Shown: piece after piece, positions 24,770 through 34,953 of the stretch | Layout: every line of letters starts with the position of its first letter | Position numbering within the stretch: the stretch's first letter is position 1 | Source: Thermohalobaculum sediminis | GTDB taxonomy: Bacteria > Pseudomonadota > Alphaproteobacteria > Rhodobacterales > Rhodobacteraceae | Direction: 5' to 3' | NCBI RefSeq assembly: GCF_023487995.1 | Contig: NZ_JAMFKN010000002.1 | Span: 62,001 to 126,000 of the forward strand | DNA length: 64,000 nt | Notes under the pieces: generated by a model | What the model was told of the DNA's origin: nothing | The model's input: the letters and a program-made list of their open reading frames with translations, nothing else | The model's database searches: none | Translations under genes and position numbers: made by a program

Positions 24770-24826
24770 ACCGGGCCGGCAGCGATTTGCGTGGGCGTCC
24801 CCGCTGCTACGGACGCGATGACCATC

Positions 24827-24846
24827 CCCGGCGTAGTGTCGCCGGG
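24827..24846. terminator. Hairpin downstream of the MFS transporter gene
   Basis: Perfect 7-bp stem CCCGGCG / CGCCGGG with a 6-base loop, beginning 26 bases after the stop codon of the minus-strand MFS gene. No T-run follows, so it is a moderate terminator or mRNA-end candidate. It separates the MFS gene from the archease remnant. Confidence 0.45.
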
Positions 24847-24872
24847 AATGGCCTTGGCGCGTGCCCGTGGCC

Positions 24873-26528
24873 TCAGAACAGCGCGGCCGTCTTCTGCAGC
24901 GTGATCCAGACGCCCCACAGGATCGGCAGGCCCACGCAGGCCCAGGCGGCCAGCACCTTGCCGTCGAAGCCACCCTTGCCGATGCCGAACGACCCCGTGG
25001 GGCCGGCCTGCGCCGCCGCCGACTTGGCCTGGAGCTTGGCCACCTCGTCGTCCGACATGAACCACTTGTCGGACAGCGGCCGGACCATCGCGTTCGCCAG
25101 GAGACCCAAGGCAAGCATCCCTGCGAGGATGTACATCGTGAAGTCGTAGACCTGCTCTCGGGGGATGCCTGCGTCGATCTGGAACTCGCGGATGTAGTTC
25201 ACGACGACCGGACCGATGATCCCCGCCGTCGCCCAGGCGGTCAGCAGCCGGCCGTGGATCGCGCCCACGAACTGCGTGCCGAAGATGTCCGCAAGATAAG
25301 CCGGGATGGTCGCGAAGCCGCCGCCATACATCGACAGAATGATGCAGAAGATGCCGACGAACATGAGCTGGCTGCCCATGTGCGCCGCCGTCGGCGCCAG
25401 CGCATAGAGCACGATGCCGAGCGCGAAGAAGGCGTAGTAGGTGTTCTTGCGCCCCAGCCGGTCCGAGAGCGAGGCCCAGAAGAAGCGCCCGCCGATGTTG
25501 AACAGCGAGAGCAGCCCGGCAAAGCCCGCCGCGATCGCGGCGATGGCGGTCTTCTGCGCGGCGTCAAGGTCGGTGAAGCCGAGATCGGGCTGGCCGATCA
25601 GCCGGCCGCCGAAGATTTCCTGCAGCATCGGCGAGGCCATGCCGATCACCCCGATCCCGGCCGAGACGTTGAGACACAGCACCGCCCAGATCAGCCAGAA
25701 CTGCTTGGTCTTGTGCGCGTCGCGCAGATGGACGTGGCGCGTGGTGATCATCGCACGCCCGGTCCCGGCGGGCGGGGTCCAGCCCTCGGGCCGCCAGCCG
25801 GCGGGCGGGATGCGGTAGCCGAAGGCGCCTGCCATCATGAAGACGAAGTAGATCACCGCCATCACGAGGAACGTCTCCCACACGCCCACCGACTCGGGGG
25901 TGCGGAAATGATTCATCAGCTTGTCGGCGAGCGGCGCGCCGATCATCGCCCCGCCGCCGAAGCCCATGATCGCCATGCCGGTCGCCATGCCCCGCCGGTC
26001 CGGGAACCACTTGATGAGCGTCGAGACCGGCGAGATATAGCCAAGCCCCAGCCCGATCCCGCCGATGACGCCCGCGCCCAGCCACATCAGCCAGAGCTGG
26101 TGGAACATCACGCCCAGCGCCGCCACCGCGATGCCGCCGCACCAGCAGATTGCCGAGACGACGCCCGCCTTGCGCGGCCCGGCCTTCTCCAGCCAGCCGC
26201 CCCAGATCGCGGCCGACGAGCCCAGCAGCACGAAGAACAGCGTGTAGATCCAGCCGAGGTCAGCCACCCGCCAGTCGCAGGTGGTGGTGAAGAGGGCCGA
26301 GACCACGCTGTGGTCGGCGCAGCTAACCGGCTGGTCGATGCCGATCGCGCGCGACAGCGGCAGCCAGAACACGCTGAAGCCATAGGCCATGCCGATGCAC
26401 AGATGGATGGCGAGCGCCGCCGGCGGCACCAGCCAGCGGTTGAAGCCCGGGGTCGCGATGATCCGCTCGCGGTCGAGCAGCCCGACGCCGCCATAGCCGC
26501 CGACGTCGGTGTCCGTTGAAATCGTCAT
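24873..26528 (-). CDS. MFS transporter, OFA (oxalate/formate antiporter) family
   Basis: Inner-membrane secondary transporter of 551 residues with about 12 membrane segments. The N-terminal part holds NRWLVPPAALAIHLCIGMAYGFSVFW and the central part GLGYISPVSTLIKWFPDRRG, both diagnostic of OFA-family carriers; LADKLMNHFRTPES and WASLSDRLGRKNTYY follow. OFA members exchange carboxylates such as oxalate/formate; the substrate here is unknown. Control is well supported by sequence: a sigma-54 promoter at 26757-26774 with upstream activator sites, and an NtrC-type two-component pair encoded directly upstream on the same strand. A 5' leader of about 220 bases is implied. Confidence 0.93.
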   Translation of the reverse strand: MTISTDTDVGGYGGVGLLDRERIIATPGFNRWLVPPAALAIHLCIGMAYGFSVFWLPLSRAIGIDQPVSCADHSVVSALFTTTCDWRVADLGWIYTLFFVLLGSSAAIWGGWLEKAGPRKAGVVSAICWCGGIAVAALGVMFHQLWLMWLGAGVIGGIGLGLGYISPVSTLIKWFPDRRGMATGMAIMGFGGGAMIGAPLADKLMNHFRTPESVGVWETFLVMAVIYFVFMMAGAFGYRIPPAGWRPEGWTPPAGTGRAMITTRHVHLRDAHKTKQFWLIWAVLCLNVSAGIGVIGMASPMLQEIFGGRLIGQPDLGFTDLDAAQKTAIAAIAAGFAGLLSLFNIGGRFFWASLSDRLGRKNTYYAFFALGIVLYALAPTAAHMGSQLMFVGIFCIILSMYGGGFATIPAYLADIFGTQFVGAIHGRLLTAWATAGIIGPVVVNYIREFQIDAGIPREQVYDFTMYILAGMLALGLLANAMVRPLSDKWFMSDDEVAKLQAKSAAAQAGPTGSFGIGKGGFDGKVLAAWACVGLPILWGVWITLQKTAALF

Positions 26529-26756
26529 GCAGTCCTCCCTCGTTCCGCGCAGGGCGCCCGGCCCCCGCGGCTGTCAGTCTTTGCCGTTCCTTCGGATTGC
26601 GAGGCCCGGAAGGCACTCCCGGCCTCGGCGCATGTCCCGCGACTGCGGCCGCCGCCGCGGCGCGGGATCTTGTGGGGCGGTTATCCGCCGCGGTGGCGCG
26701 CTGGCATCAGTGATCCTCCCAGTCGATTCTTGTCAGCCGTGATGGCTAAGGGCGAG

Positions 26757-26774
26757 ATGCAATGCCCGTGCCAG
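26757..26774 (-). promoter_or_regulatory. Sigma-54 (RpoN) promoter of the OFA-family transporter gene
   Basis: Read on the minus strand the sequence is CTGGCACGGGCATTGCAT, matching the consensus YTGGCACGrNNNTTGCW at every fixed position, with GG at 26772-26771 and GC at 26760-26759 exactly 10 bases apart. Transcription would start near 26747 and run into the MFS gene at 26528. A sigma-54-dependent activator gene lies in the same locus, so this is strongly supported by context. Confidence 0.9.
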
Positions 26775-26792
26775 CCTGGAAGCCACTGATCT

Positions 26793-26805
26793 ATCAAGGA
26801 TTCGT
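26793..26805 (+). promoter_or_regulatory. IHF-like site between activator sites and sigma-54 promoter
   Basis: TATCAA-GGAT-TCG matches the IHF consensus WATCAANNNNTTR with one mismatch. It lies between the activator palindromes (from 26826) and the -24 element (26771), where IHF bends DNA to bring NtrC-family activators to the polymerase. Position strengthens what would otherwise be a weak match. Confidence 0.5.
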
Positions 26806-26825
26806 TAAAGCGCCGACGCCGCACC

Positions 26826-26860
26826 GGACAGTTTGTCCGCGGGCGCCGGACAGATTGTCC
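26826..26860. promoter_or_regulatory. Tandem palindromic upstream activator sites for the NtrC-family regulator
   Basis: Two 13-bp palindromes, GGACAGTTTGTCC (26826-26838) and GGACAGATTGTCC (26848-26860), differ only in the central base pair region and are 22 bp apart centre to centre, two helical turns, so both face the same side of the helix. They stand about 55-90 bases upstream of the -24 element and directly after the sensor kinase stop codon. This is the classic layout for enhancer binding by a DctD/NtrC-type activator. Confidence 0.85.
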
Positions 26861-26866
26861 GCGCGG

Positions 26867-28931
26867 TCAGGTCGCCTCGGGCAGCCAGACGGTGAAGATC
26901 GCCCCCTCGCCTGGCGTGCTTGAGACCGAAATGCGCCCGCCCTGGCGGGTCGCGAGGCTCTGGCTGATCGAGAGGCCGAGGCCCGTGCCCTCGCGCGCCT
27001 TGGTGGAGAAGAAGGGGTCGAAGATGCGGCCGATCACTCCCGCCGGGATGCCGCAGCCGGTGTCGCGCACCTCGATCACGAGACCGCGCCGCCCGTCGCG
27101 GTCCTCGTCGCGCGTGGCCAGCGTCAGCACTCCGCCGCCGGGCATTGCATGGATGGCATTGACGACGAGATTGACCAGAACCTGCTGGAGCTCGACGCGG
27201 TTCATCAGGAGCCGCCGGCTCGCGCGGTCGTCGCGGCAGAGCTCGATCCCGGAGCGGTCCAGAAGATGCTGCAACAGCGGCAGGACGTCGCTCACCACCT
27301 CGGCGGGAGCATGCTGCTCGAGGCTGACCGCGTATTCCTCGGGCCGCGCGAACTGCAACAGCTTCGCAACGATCTGGCCGATGCGCTGGACCTGCTCGTC
27401 GAGCAGGCGGAACTCGGTGACGGCAAGCTCGGCACGGGGTCCCATGGTGCTGCGCACGACCTCGATATTGCCCTGCATCACCGCGAGCGGGTTGATGATC
27501 TCGTGCGCGACGCCCGCCGTGATCTCGCCGATCGCGGCCAGTTTCTCGGACATCACCAGTTGCTTCGTCGTGGCCTCGAGCCGGTCGTTGGCGCGTTGCA
27601 GCTCGCGCGTGCGCGCCTCCACGCGGGCGTTCAGCTCGTCGTTCCATGCCCTGAGCTCGCGCTCGCGCGCCGCGAGGCGCTCGAGCAGCTGGTCGAGATG
27701 GACGGCGACGCGCCCGATCTCGTCGCCGACGTCCGAATGCCCGGTCCGGGCCGCCAGATCGCCCGCCTCGACCCGCGCGATCGTTCGCGTCATGCGCTCG
27801 AGCGGCCGGAAGATCGCGCGCGCCCAGCCGAGGAAGATCGGCACGCTGGCCGCGGTGATGACGACGAAGGCGAGCGCGATCACCCCCAGCGTCGAGGCCT
27901 TGGCCTGCGTGAAGGGGGCCTCGAGGAACCCGACATAGAGCATCCCCACGCGCGCGCCGTGACTGTCGAGGATGGGCTCGTAGGCCGAGATGTACCAGTC
28001 GTTCACCACGAAGGCGCTGTCGAGCCAGGTCCGCCCCCGGTCGAGCACGGCCGCCCGCACCGCCGCCGACACGCGCGTCCCAAGCGCGCGCCTCCCCTCG
28101 AACAGGCGCACATTGGTGCTGATCCGCACGTCGTCGAGGAACAGCGTCGCCGTTCCGCGACTGCCCTCGGGCAGCGTCGCCTCGCGATAGACGAGGTCAT
28201 TGATCGTGTCGATGAAGACGAGGTTCTGGTTCAGCAGGACACCGCCCGCCAGCACCAGCCCTGCGCCGGGGCCGGGCCCGACCGGCGCGGCCGCATGGAC
28301 CACCATGCCGCGCGTCTCGACGCTGCGCCCCGTTGGGACCGCGTTCGCGGTCGGCACCAGCTCGATCCGCGCGCGCGGCGAGGGCGGGGTCGATCGCGGC
28401 AAGCTCGCCCGCGCCGAACACGTCGATCGCCGCCGCCCGCTGGCCCGCGCGCGCCGAGTCGAGGATCGGCCAGTCGGCGCCGAGCCGCGCCCCGGTCGAC
28501 GGTGCCGCCGCGGCCCGGACGGTTCCGTCGGCCTCGACGAGGTGAAGGAAGTCGAGCCCCAGACCCGCCCGCATCTCTGCAAGCAGCGGGCCGAGGTCGC
28601 GCCCGCCCCGCGGGCTCGCCGCGAGCGCGTCGCGCAGGCGCGCCGAGGCGCCAAGTGCCGCGATCTGCTCGCCGGTGTTCTCGACGATCCGCGACAGGTA
28701 CTGATGCGCGATGGTGAGGTCGCCGTTGACCTTCGAGATCAGCGTCGCGTCGAACTTGGCGTTCCAGCGCAGGATGGTGACGCCCAGCAGCAGCGGCAGG
28801 ATCACGAGGGTGGGCAGAAGCGCGATGGCGAGGAGCCGGAAGCGGACCGAACGGCCGCGCCCCTCGCCGCCGCCGCGCCGGGGCCGGAAGAGACGAGGCA
28901 GGCCGCCGGTCAGGCTCCCCAGAGCGCGCAT
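26867..28931 (-). pseudogene. Sensor histidine kinase with a frameshift (DctB-like architecture)
   Basis: The reading frame starts at 28931 (22-base overlap with the regulator gene) and runs to about 28380, then continues in another frame to 26867; together they make about 687 residues. Order: membrane segment (FRLLAIALLPTLVILPLLLG), periplasmic sensor, second membrane segment (IALAFVVITAASVPIFLGWA), HAMP, coiled coil, HisKA with the phospho-histidine in GEITAGVAHEIINPL, and HATPase with DTGCGIPAGV and GTGLGLSIS. The break lies in the CG run at 28368-28380 inside the sensor domain. Both halves are otherwise intact, so a recent mutation, slippage or a sequencing error is more likely than old decay. 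It would phosphorylate the adjacent NtrC-type regulator. Confidence 0.85.
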
Positions 28932-30310
28932 TTGCGATCGACCGTCTTGCGCGAGACGCCCAGGCGGCGCGCCGCCTCCTCGCGGTCGCCGCCTGCCATC
29001 TCGAGGACCGAAAGGATGTGACGCCGCTCGACCTCGGCCAGCGAGGCGGGGCCCTCGCCAGCGTCGCCCCGCGCGGCGCGTCCGCCCGACAGCTCGGGGA
29101 ACCGGCCGAGGATCAGCGCGCGCTCGACGAGATTGCGCAGCTCGCGCACATTGCCGGGCCAGTCATAGGCGGCAAGCGCCGCGCGCACCTCGGCGCCGAT
29201 CGGCACCGCCGGCATGCCAAGCTGGCGCGAGAGCTTCTGCATGAACAGCTCGGCAAGGTCGTGGACATCGCCGCCGCGATCCTTCAGCGGCGGCAGGTCG
29301 ATCTGGAGCACGTTGATGCGGAAGTAGAGATCGGCACGGAAGCGGCCGCGCGCGACCTCGCGGGCAAGGTCGGCATTCGTGGCGAAGACGAAGCGCAGAT
29401 CGACCGGCACCTCGCGCTCTGCACCGACCGGGCGAACTCGCCGGTCCTCCAGCGCGCGCAGCAGCTTGCTCTGCAGCGGCAGGGGCAACTCGCAGATCTC
29501 GTCGAGGAAGAGCGTGCCGCCGCGCGCGTGCAGGAACAGACCCTCGCGCGCGCCCTCCGCGCCGGTAAAGGCGCCCCGCGCATGGCCGAACAGCTCGCTC
29601 TCGATCATATCGGCCGGGATCGCGGCGCAGTTCACCGGCACGAAAGGCTTGTCCGCGCGGTCCGAAAGGGCGTGCAGCGACCGTGCCGCGACCTCCTTGC
29701 CGGTGCCCGACGGACCGGTGAGGAGCACCGAGGTGGGCAGCGGCGCCACCCGCGCGATGGTCTCGCGAACCGCCCGGATCGCGGGCGACTCGCCGATCAG
29801 CCGCTCGCGCAGCAGCACGTGGTCCGAGGTCGACCGCAACTCGTAGCGCAGCACGTAGTTCTCGCGCGCGAGCCGCCCGCGCTCGAGGCAGCGCGCCATC
29901 GCGTTGAGGATCTGGTTCGAGCGGAACGGCTTGAGGATGAAGTCGGCCGCCCCTGCCCTGAGCGCGAGGATCGCGGTGTCGAGATCGGCGTAGGCGGTCA
30001 TCAGAATCGCATCGGCGAAGAAGCCGATCCGGCGCTGCTCGGCCAGCCATTCGACGCCGGTCTTTCCGGGCATGAGGTTGTCGAGGATCACGATGTCGAA
30101 ATGCTGCGCATCGAGGCGCGCCGACGCCTCGGCCGCGTCGGAAGCGGCCTCGATCCGCTTGCAGCGCGGTCCCAGGATTCGGACGAGGAAGTTCCGGATG
30201 CCCGGCTCGTCGTCCACCACGAGGATCGACACCTTCGAGAGCAGCGGCCCGAAAGCCGCGTCGCCTTGCGGGTCGGGGGCGCCACGCAGCTCGCCGGGTT
30301 GCGCCGTCAT
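28910..30310 (-). CDS. Sigma-54-dependent response regulator, NtrC family
   Basis: Cytoplasmic transcription activator, 466 residues, three domains. Receiver (about 27-140): acidic Asp33/Asp34, phospho-acceptor Asp77 in VILDNLMPG, Thr105 and Lys127. AAA+ domain (about 170-400): Walker A GPSGTGKE, the sigma-54 contact loop GAFTGA at 246-251, Walker B TLFLDE and [14 protein letters not shown]-terminal Fis-type [21 protein letters not shown]. Together with the overlapping kinase gene downstream it forms a two-component system; likely targets are the palindromes at 26826-26860 and the sigma-54 promoter of the OFA transporter. Confidence 0.95.
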   Translation of the reverse strand: MTAQPGELRGAPDPQGDAAFGPLLSKVSILVVDDEPGIRNFLVRILGPRCKRIEAASDAAEASARLDAQHFDIVILDNLMPGKTGVEWLAEQRRIGFFADAILMTAYADLDTAILALRAGAADFILKPFRSNQILNAMARCLERGRLARENYVLRYELRSTSDHVLLRERLIGESPAIRAVRETIARVAPLPTSVLLTGPSGTGKEVAARSLHALSDRADKPFVPVNCAAIPADMIESELFGHARGAFTGAEGAREGLFLHARGGTLFLDEICELPLPLQSKLLRALEDRRVRPVGAEREVPVDLRFVFATNADLAREVARGRFRADLYFRINVLQIDLPPLKDRGGDVHDLAELFMQKLSRQLGMPAVPIGAEVRAALAAYDWPGNVRELRNLVERALILGRFPELSGGRAARGDAGEGPASLAEVERRHILSVLEMAGGDREEAARRLGVSRKTVDRKCALWGA

Positions 30311-30386
30311 CCGGGCGACCGGGCCGCCCGGCCCGCTCCCGCCGGCACGCCCCTTGCGACATGCGGCATGCTTTCGCGCGCGGCAG

Positions 30387-30980
30387 TCATGAGGGCGATG
30401 CCATTGCCGGACACGGGGCGAGGTGCGCGCAGCAGTCCCGGCGCAGGCGCTCGATGGTGTTGGTGAAGCGGGCGGGCTCGTTCAGAGCGATCGCCAGAAG
30501 CAGCCCCCCCTGGATCGCGGAGAGCATGTTCTCGGCAAAGTCTTGCGCGCGGCCCGAGGCCTGCGGGTCACGCTCGACCGCGCTGGCAATGGCCTCGAGC
30601 CAGGCCCGGAAATAGCTCCCGATCCTCGCGCTGAACGGGTTTGGATGGCTTTCGAGGGCGAAGACCGCCATCAGGCAGGCCCGCCGCCCGGAGTGGAAAT
30701 AGGCCTCGACCCCGTCCAGCATGGCAATGAGCCCCGCCGAGGCCGTGGGTACGGCGCGCAGGGGCGCGAAGATCCGCGTCTCGAACCAGCCGTCGATGTG
30801 GTCAAGCGCGGCGTTCGCCATCTCCTCCTTGCCGCCGGGGAAATAGTTGAAAAGGCTCCCCTTTCCCAGCCCGGTAGCTGCCGTCACGCGCGATAGGCTC
30901 ACACCGTCATAGCCATGGGTGCGGAACAGCTCGACCAGCCGCGCAACGGCTTCCTCGCGCGATGCTGCCCGCGGCGCCAT
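30387..30980 (-). CDS. TetR-family transcriptional regulator
   Basis: 197-residue TetR protein with HTH ARLVELFRTHGYDGVSLSRV...TGLGKGSLFNYFPGGKEEM, the YxaF/LmrA-like subgroup. The ATG at 30980 lies 5 bases after the stop of the DUF1348 gene, so they form a two-gene operon with the regulator second. The perfect palindrome at 31475-31492 upstream of the operon is the obvious operator. Two cysteines near the C-terminus (RRDCCAHLAPC) may be incidental or redox-active. Confidence 0.92.
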   Translation of the reverse strand: MAPRAASREEAVARLVELFRTHGYDGVSLSRVTAATGLGKGSLFNYFPGGKEEMANAALDHIDGWFETRIFAPLRAVPTASAGLIAMLDGVEAYFHSGRRACLMAVFALESHPNPFSARIGSYFRAWLEAIASAVERDPQASGRAQDFAENMLSAIQGGLLLAIALNEPARFTNTIERLRRDCCAHLAPCPAMASPS

Positions 30981-30985
30981 TCCGC

Positions 30986-31459
30986 CTAAAGCCCGAGATC
31001 GGAGAGCCCCGGGTGATCGGACGGACGCACGCCCGACCAATCCCAGAAGAATTTCCGCTCCGATACCGAGATCGGCTGGTCGTTGATGCTGGCGTGGCGC
31101 TGCGCCATCAGCCCGGTCTGCGCGAACTCCCAGTTCTCGTTGCCGTGCGAGCGGTACCACTGGCCGGAATCATCGTGCCATTCATAGGCAAAGCGCACCG
31201 CGATGCGCGTGTCGGTGAAGGCCCACAGCTCCTTGATCAGGCGATATTCGAGCTCGCGCGCCCATTTCCGCGTGAGGAAGGCGGCGATCTCGTCGCGACC
31301 CGTCACGAATTCCGCCCTGTTCCGCCAGCGGCTGTCGGGCGTGTAGGCGAGCGCGACCTTCGCGGGGTTGCGCCCGTTCCAGGCGTCCTCGGCCGCCCTG
31401 ATCTTGATGGTCGCGGTGTCGCGCGTGAAGGGAGGCAGGGGCGGGCGGGTCTCGGTCAT
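30986..31459 (-). CDS. DUF1348 (SnoaL/NTF2-like fold) protein
   Basis: Small cytosolic protein of 157 residues. The family signature is strong: [59 protein letters not shown] and the end of the fold [22 protein letters not shown]2-like folds serve as small enzymes or ligand binders; DUF1348 proteins have no settled function. It is first in the operon with a TetR regulator and sits behind a perfect TetR-type operator, so it is probably induced by a small molecule. Confidence 0.92.
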   Translation of the reverse strand: MTETRPPLPPFTRDTATIKIRAAEDAWNGRNPAKVALAYTPDSRWRNRAEFVTGRDEIAAFLTRKWARELEYRLIKELWAFTDTRIAVRFAYEWHDDSGQWYRSHGNENWEFAQTGLMAQRHASINDQPISVSERKFFWDWSGVRPSDHPGLSDLGL

Positions 31460-31474
31460 CGGGCTCTCCGTTGT

Positions 31475-31492
31475 TTGTACCGATCGGTACAA
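31475..31492. promoter_or_regulatory. Perfect 18-bp palindromic TetR-type operator
   Basis: TTGTACCGATCGGTACAA is a perfect palindrome 16 bases upstream of the DUF1348 start. The core TACCGATCGGTA resembles operators of several TetR-family repressors. The co-operonic TetR gene (30387-30980) is the natural ligand, giving autoregulation. The position would block the start of transcription. Confidence 0.85.
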
Positions 31493-31559
31493 TCCCGGAT
31501 CGCCGCTGTCAACGCAATTCACTGCGGCAACCGGCACGACGCGAGGACCTGCGACTTGA

Positions 31560-33405
<1,846 letters not shown>

Positions 33406-33409
<4 letters not shown>

Positions 33410-33702
33410 GCGCCTCCCACCCATCCGGGTCGCCGGCCGAAGAGGTCCGGCGCAAGGCCCGGCGCAAGGAGGCCGCCGGCAGTCGCGAGCGCCGCAGCGT
33501 CTGGTTCGGGCTCGGCATGTTCGGACTGGTGGGGTGGGCCGTCGCCATACCGACCTTGGCAGGGGTCGGGCTGGGCGCATGGCTCGACCGCGTGGCGCCG
33601 GTGCCGGGGTTCTCGTGGACGCTCGCGCTCTTGCTCGCGGGCGTCGTGCTGGGCGCGGCGAATGCCTGGTGGTGGGTGAAGCGGGAGAGCCGGAATGATT
33701 GA
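33406..33702 (+). CDS. atpQ: N-ATPase accessory subunit AtpQ (AtpI-like)
   Basis: 98-residue membrane protein with a basic N-terminus (EVRRKARRKEAAGSRERRS) and two membrane segments (GMFGLVGWAVAIPTLAGVGL and FSWTLALLLAGVVLGAANAW), resembling AtpI-type assembly factors. The third position in the operon is where N-ATPase operons carry atpQ. It overlaps atpC as ATGA and atpR by 8 bases. Probable role: assembly of the rotor ring; not directly shown for this protein. Confidence 0.85.
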
Positions 33703-33973
33703 GGGCCTGATTGTCGCGACCGTCATCGGCGGTTTTGCGGGAGCGCTGCATTGCGCGGCGCTCTGGCGCGCCGCGCGCCGGGCCGTGGCCGGGCGCAACG
33801 CTGCCGGCCTCGTCGCCGGCACGGCGCTGCGCCTTGGGGCAATCGCGGCGGTGATCGGCGGGGCGGCGGCGGCGGGCGCGGCGGCGGAGCAGCTTGGGGC
33901 GGCGGCGGCCGGCTGGACGACAGTCCGGCTGTTGGCATCGCGGCGCGCCGGGGAGGGCCGGGAATGGAACTGA
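33695..33973 (+). CDS. atpR: N-ATPase-specific membrane subunit AtpR
   Basis: 92-residue hydrophobic protein with about three membrane segments (starting MIEGLIVATVIGGFAGALHC). It carries charged residues within membrane regions (GTALRLGAIAAVIGG), the arginine that in this family is thought to interact with the c-ring glutamates. AtpR is found only in N-ATPase operons and sits here in its expected place between atpQ and atpB; it overlaps atpB by 10 bases. Confidence 0.85.
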   Translation: MIEGLIVATVIGGFAGALHCAALWRAARRAVAGRNAAGLVAGTALRLGAIAAVIGGAAAAGAAAEQLGAAAAGWTTVRLLASRRAGEGREWN

Positions 33974-34671
33974 GCCCCGACAGCTGGACCATGCTGCAGC
34001 TTGGCACGGTCGCGCTGAATGCGACGCTGGTCTTCACCTGGGCGGTGATGGGGCTGCTGACGCTCGCGGCCGCGGCGCTGCGGCTCGGGCTCTCGACCGG
34101 ACCCGAGCCGAGCCGCCTGCAAAGCTGGTGGGAGGCGCTGGTCGAGACCGTCGAGGGACAGATCGGCGGCATGGGCGCCGCGCGCCCGCGCCGCTTCCTG
34201 CCCTTCGTGGCGACACTGTTCCTGTTCATCGCCACCTGCAACGTTCTCGCCGTCGTGCCGGGCTTTCGCGCGCCCACGGGCTCGCTGTCGACGGCTGCGG
34301 CGCTCGCGCTCTGCGTGCTGGTGGCGGTGCCGGCCTTCGGAATCGCGCGGAAGGGCATCGGCGGCTACCTGGCCGACTACCTTAGGCCGACGCCCCTGAT
34401 GCTGCCGTTCAACATCATCGGCGAGCTGTCGCGCACCGTCGCGCTGGCAGTCCGCCTCTACGGCAACATGATGAGCGGGGCGGTGCTGGGGGCGATCCTG
34501 CTGGGGATCGCGCCCTTCCTGTTCCCCGTCGCGCTCGAACTGCTGGGCCTGCTGACCGGGCTCGTCCAGGCCTACATCTTCGCGGTCCTCGCCATGGTCT
34601 ACATCGCTTCGGCGACGCGAGCGGCGGGGGGCGCGCCCGAAAGGAAATCCGACAGCGAAGGAGACGGATGA
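33964..34671 (+). CDS. atpB: N-ATPase subunit a
   Basis: Stator membrane subunit, 235 residues, which with the c-ring forms the ion path. The essential stator arginine is Arg164 in SRTVALAVRLYGNMMSG, equivalent to E. coli aArg210; other conserved pieces are FNIIGELSR and the final LVQAYIFAVLAMVYIA. The ATG at 33964 overlaps atpR; the stop overlaps the atpE start (ATGATG at 34668). Confidence 0.95.
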   Translation: MELSPDSWTMLQLGTVALNATLVFTWAVMGLLTLAAAALRLGLSTGPEPSRLQSWWEALVETVEGQIGGMGAARPRRFLPFVATLFLFIATCNVLAVVPGFRAPTGSLSTAAALALCVLVAVPAFGIARKGIGGYLADYLRPTPLMLPFNIIGELSRTVALAVRLYGNMMSGAVLGAILLGIAPFLFPVALELLGLLTGLVQAYIFAVLAMVYIASATRAAGGAPERKSDSEGDG

Positions 34672-34949
34672 TGGATCCCACCTGGATTGCCATCGCCTCG
34701 ATTGTCACGGCGGGGCTCACGATTGCGCTCGGCTCGATCGGGCCCGCGCTGGGCGAGGCGCGCGCGGCGGCGCAGGCGCTGGCCTCGCTGGCGCAGCAGC
34801 CGGACGAGGCCAACACCATCACGCGCACGTTGTTCGTGAGCCTCGCGATGATCGAATCGACGGCGATCTACTGCTTCGTGGTCGCGATGATCCTGCTGTT
34901 CGCGAACCCGTTCTGGAACGCCGCGCAACAGGCCGCGTCGGGAGGCTGA
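34668..34949 (+). CDS. atpE: N-ATPase subunit c (rotor ring)
   Basis: 93-residue two-helix rotor subunit. Helix 1 carries GSIGPALGEARAA with Glu30, the polar loop AQQPDEANTITR follows, and helix 2 has MIESTAIYCFVV with Glu63, Ser64, Thr65 and Tyr68. The EST--Y set is that of sodium-binding c subunits, but N-ATPases add the helix-1 glutamate, giving two carboxylates per site; in the one N-type ring studied structurally (Burkholderia) this pair was interpreted as proton binding. The coupling ion here is therefore open. Confidence 0.96.
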   Translation: MMDPTWIAIASIVTAGLTIALGSIGPALGEARAAAQALASLAQQPDEANTITRTLFVSLAMIESTAIYCFVVAMILLFANPFWNAAQQAASGG

Positions 34950-34953
34950 ACCG

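Noticed and set aside
24707-24904. 65-codon open frame from a GTG inside the archease-like block
   Set aside because: Starting at the GTG would discard the conserved WEHF segment, and the C-terminal half resembles nothing; treated as part of a remnant rather than a gene.
24861-26519. 552-codon open frame antisense to the OFA transporter
   Set aside because: Low-complexity charged translation without domains; the opposite strand encodes a clear 12-span carrier.
30343-30358. Plus-strand CGGCACGCCCCTTGCG resembling a sigma-54 promoter near the regulator gene start
   Set aside because: It lacks the T of TGGCAC and points away from the regulator into the antisense of a TetR gene; probably chance.
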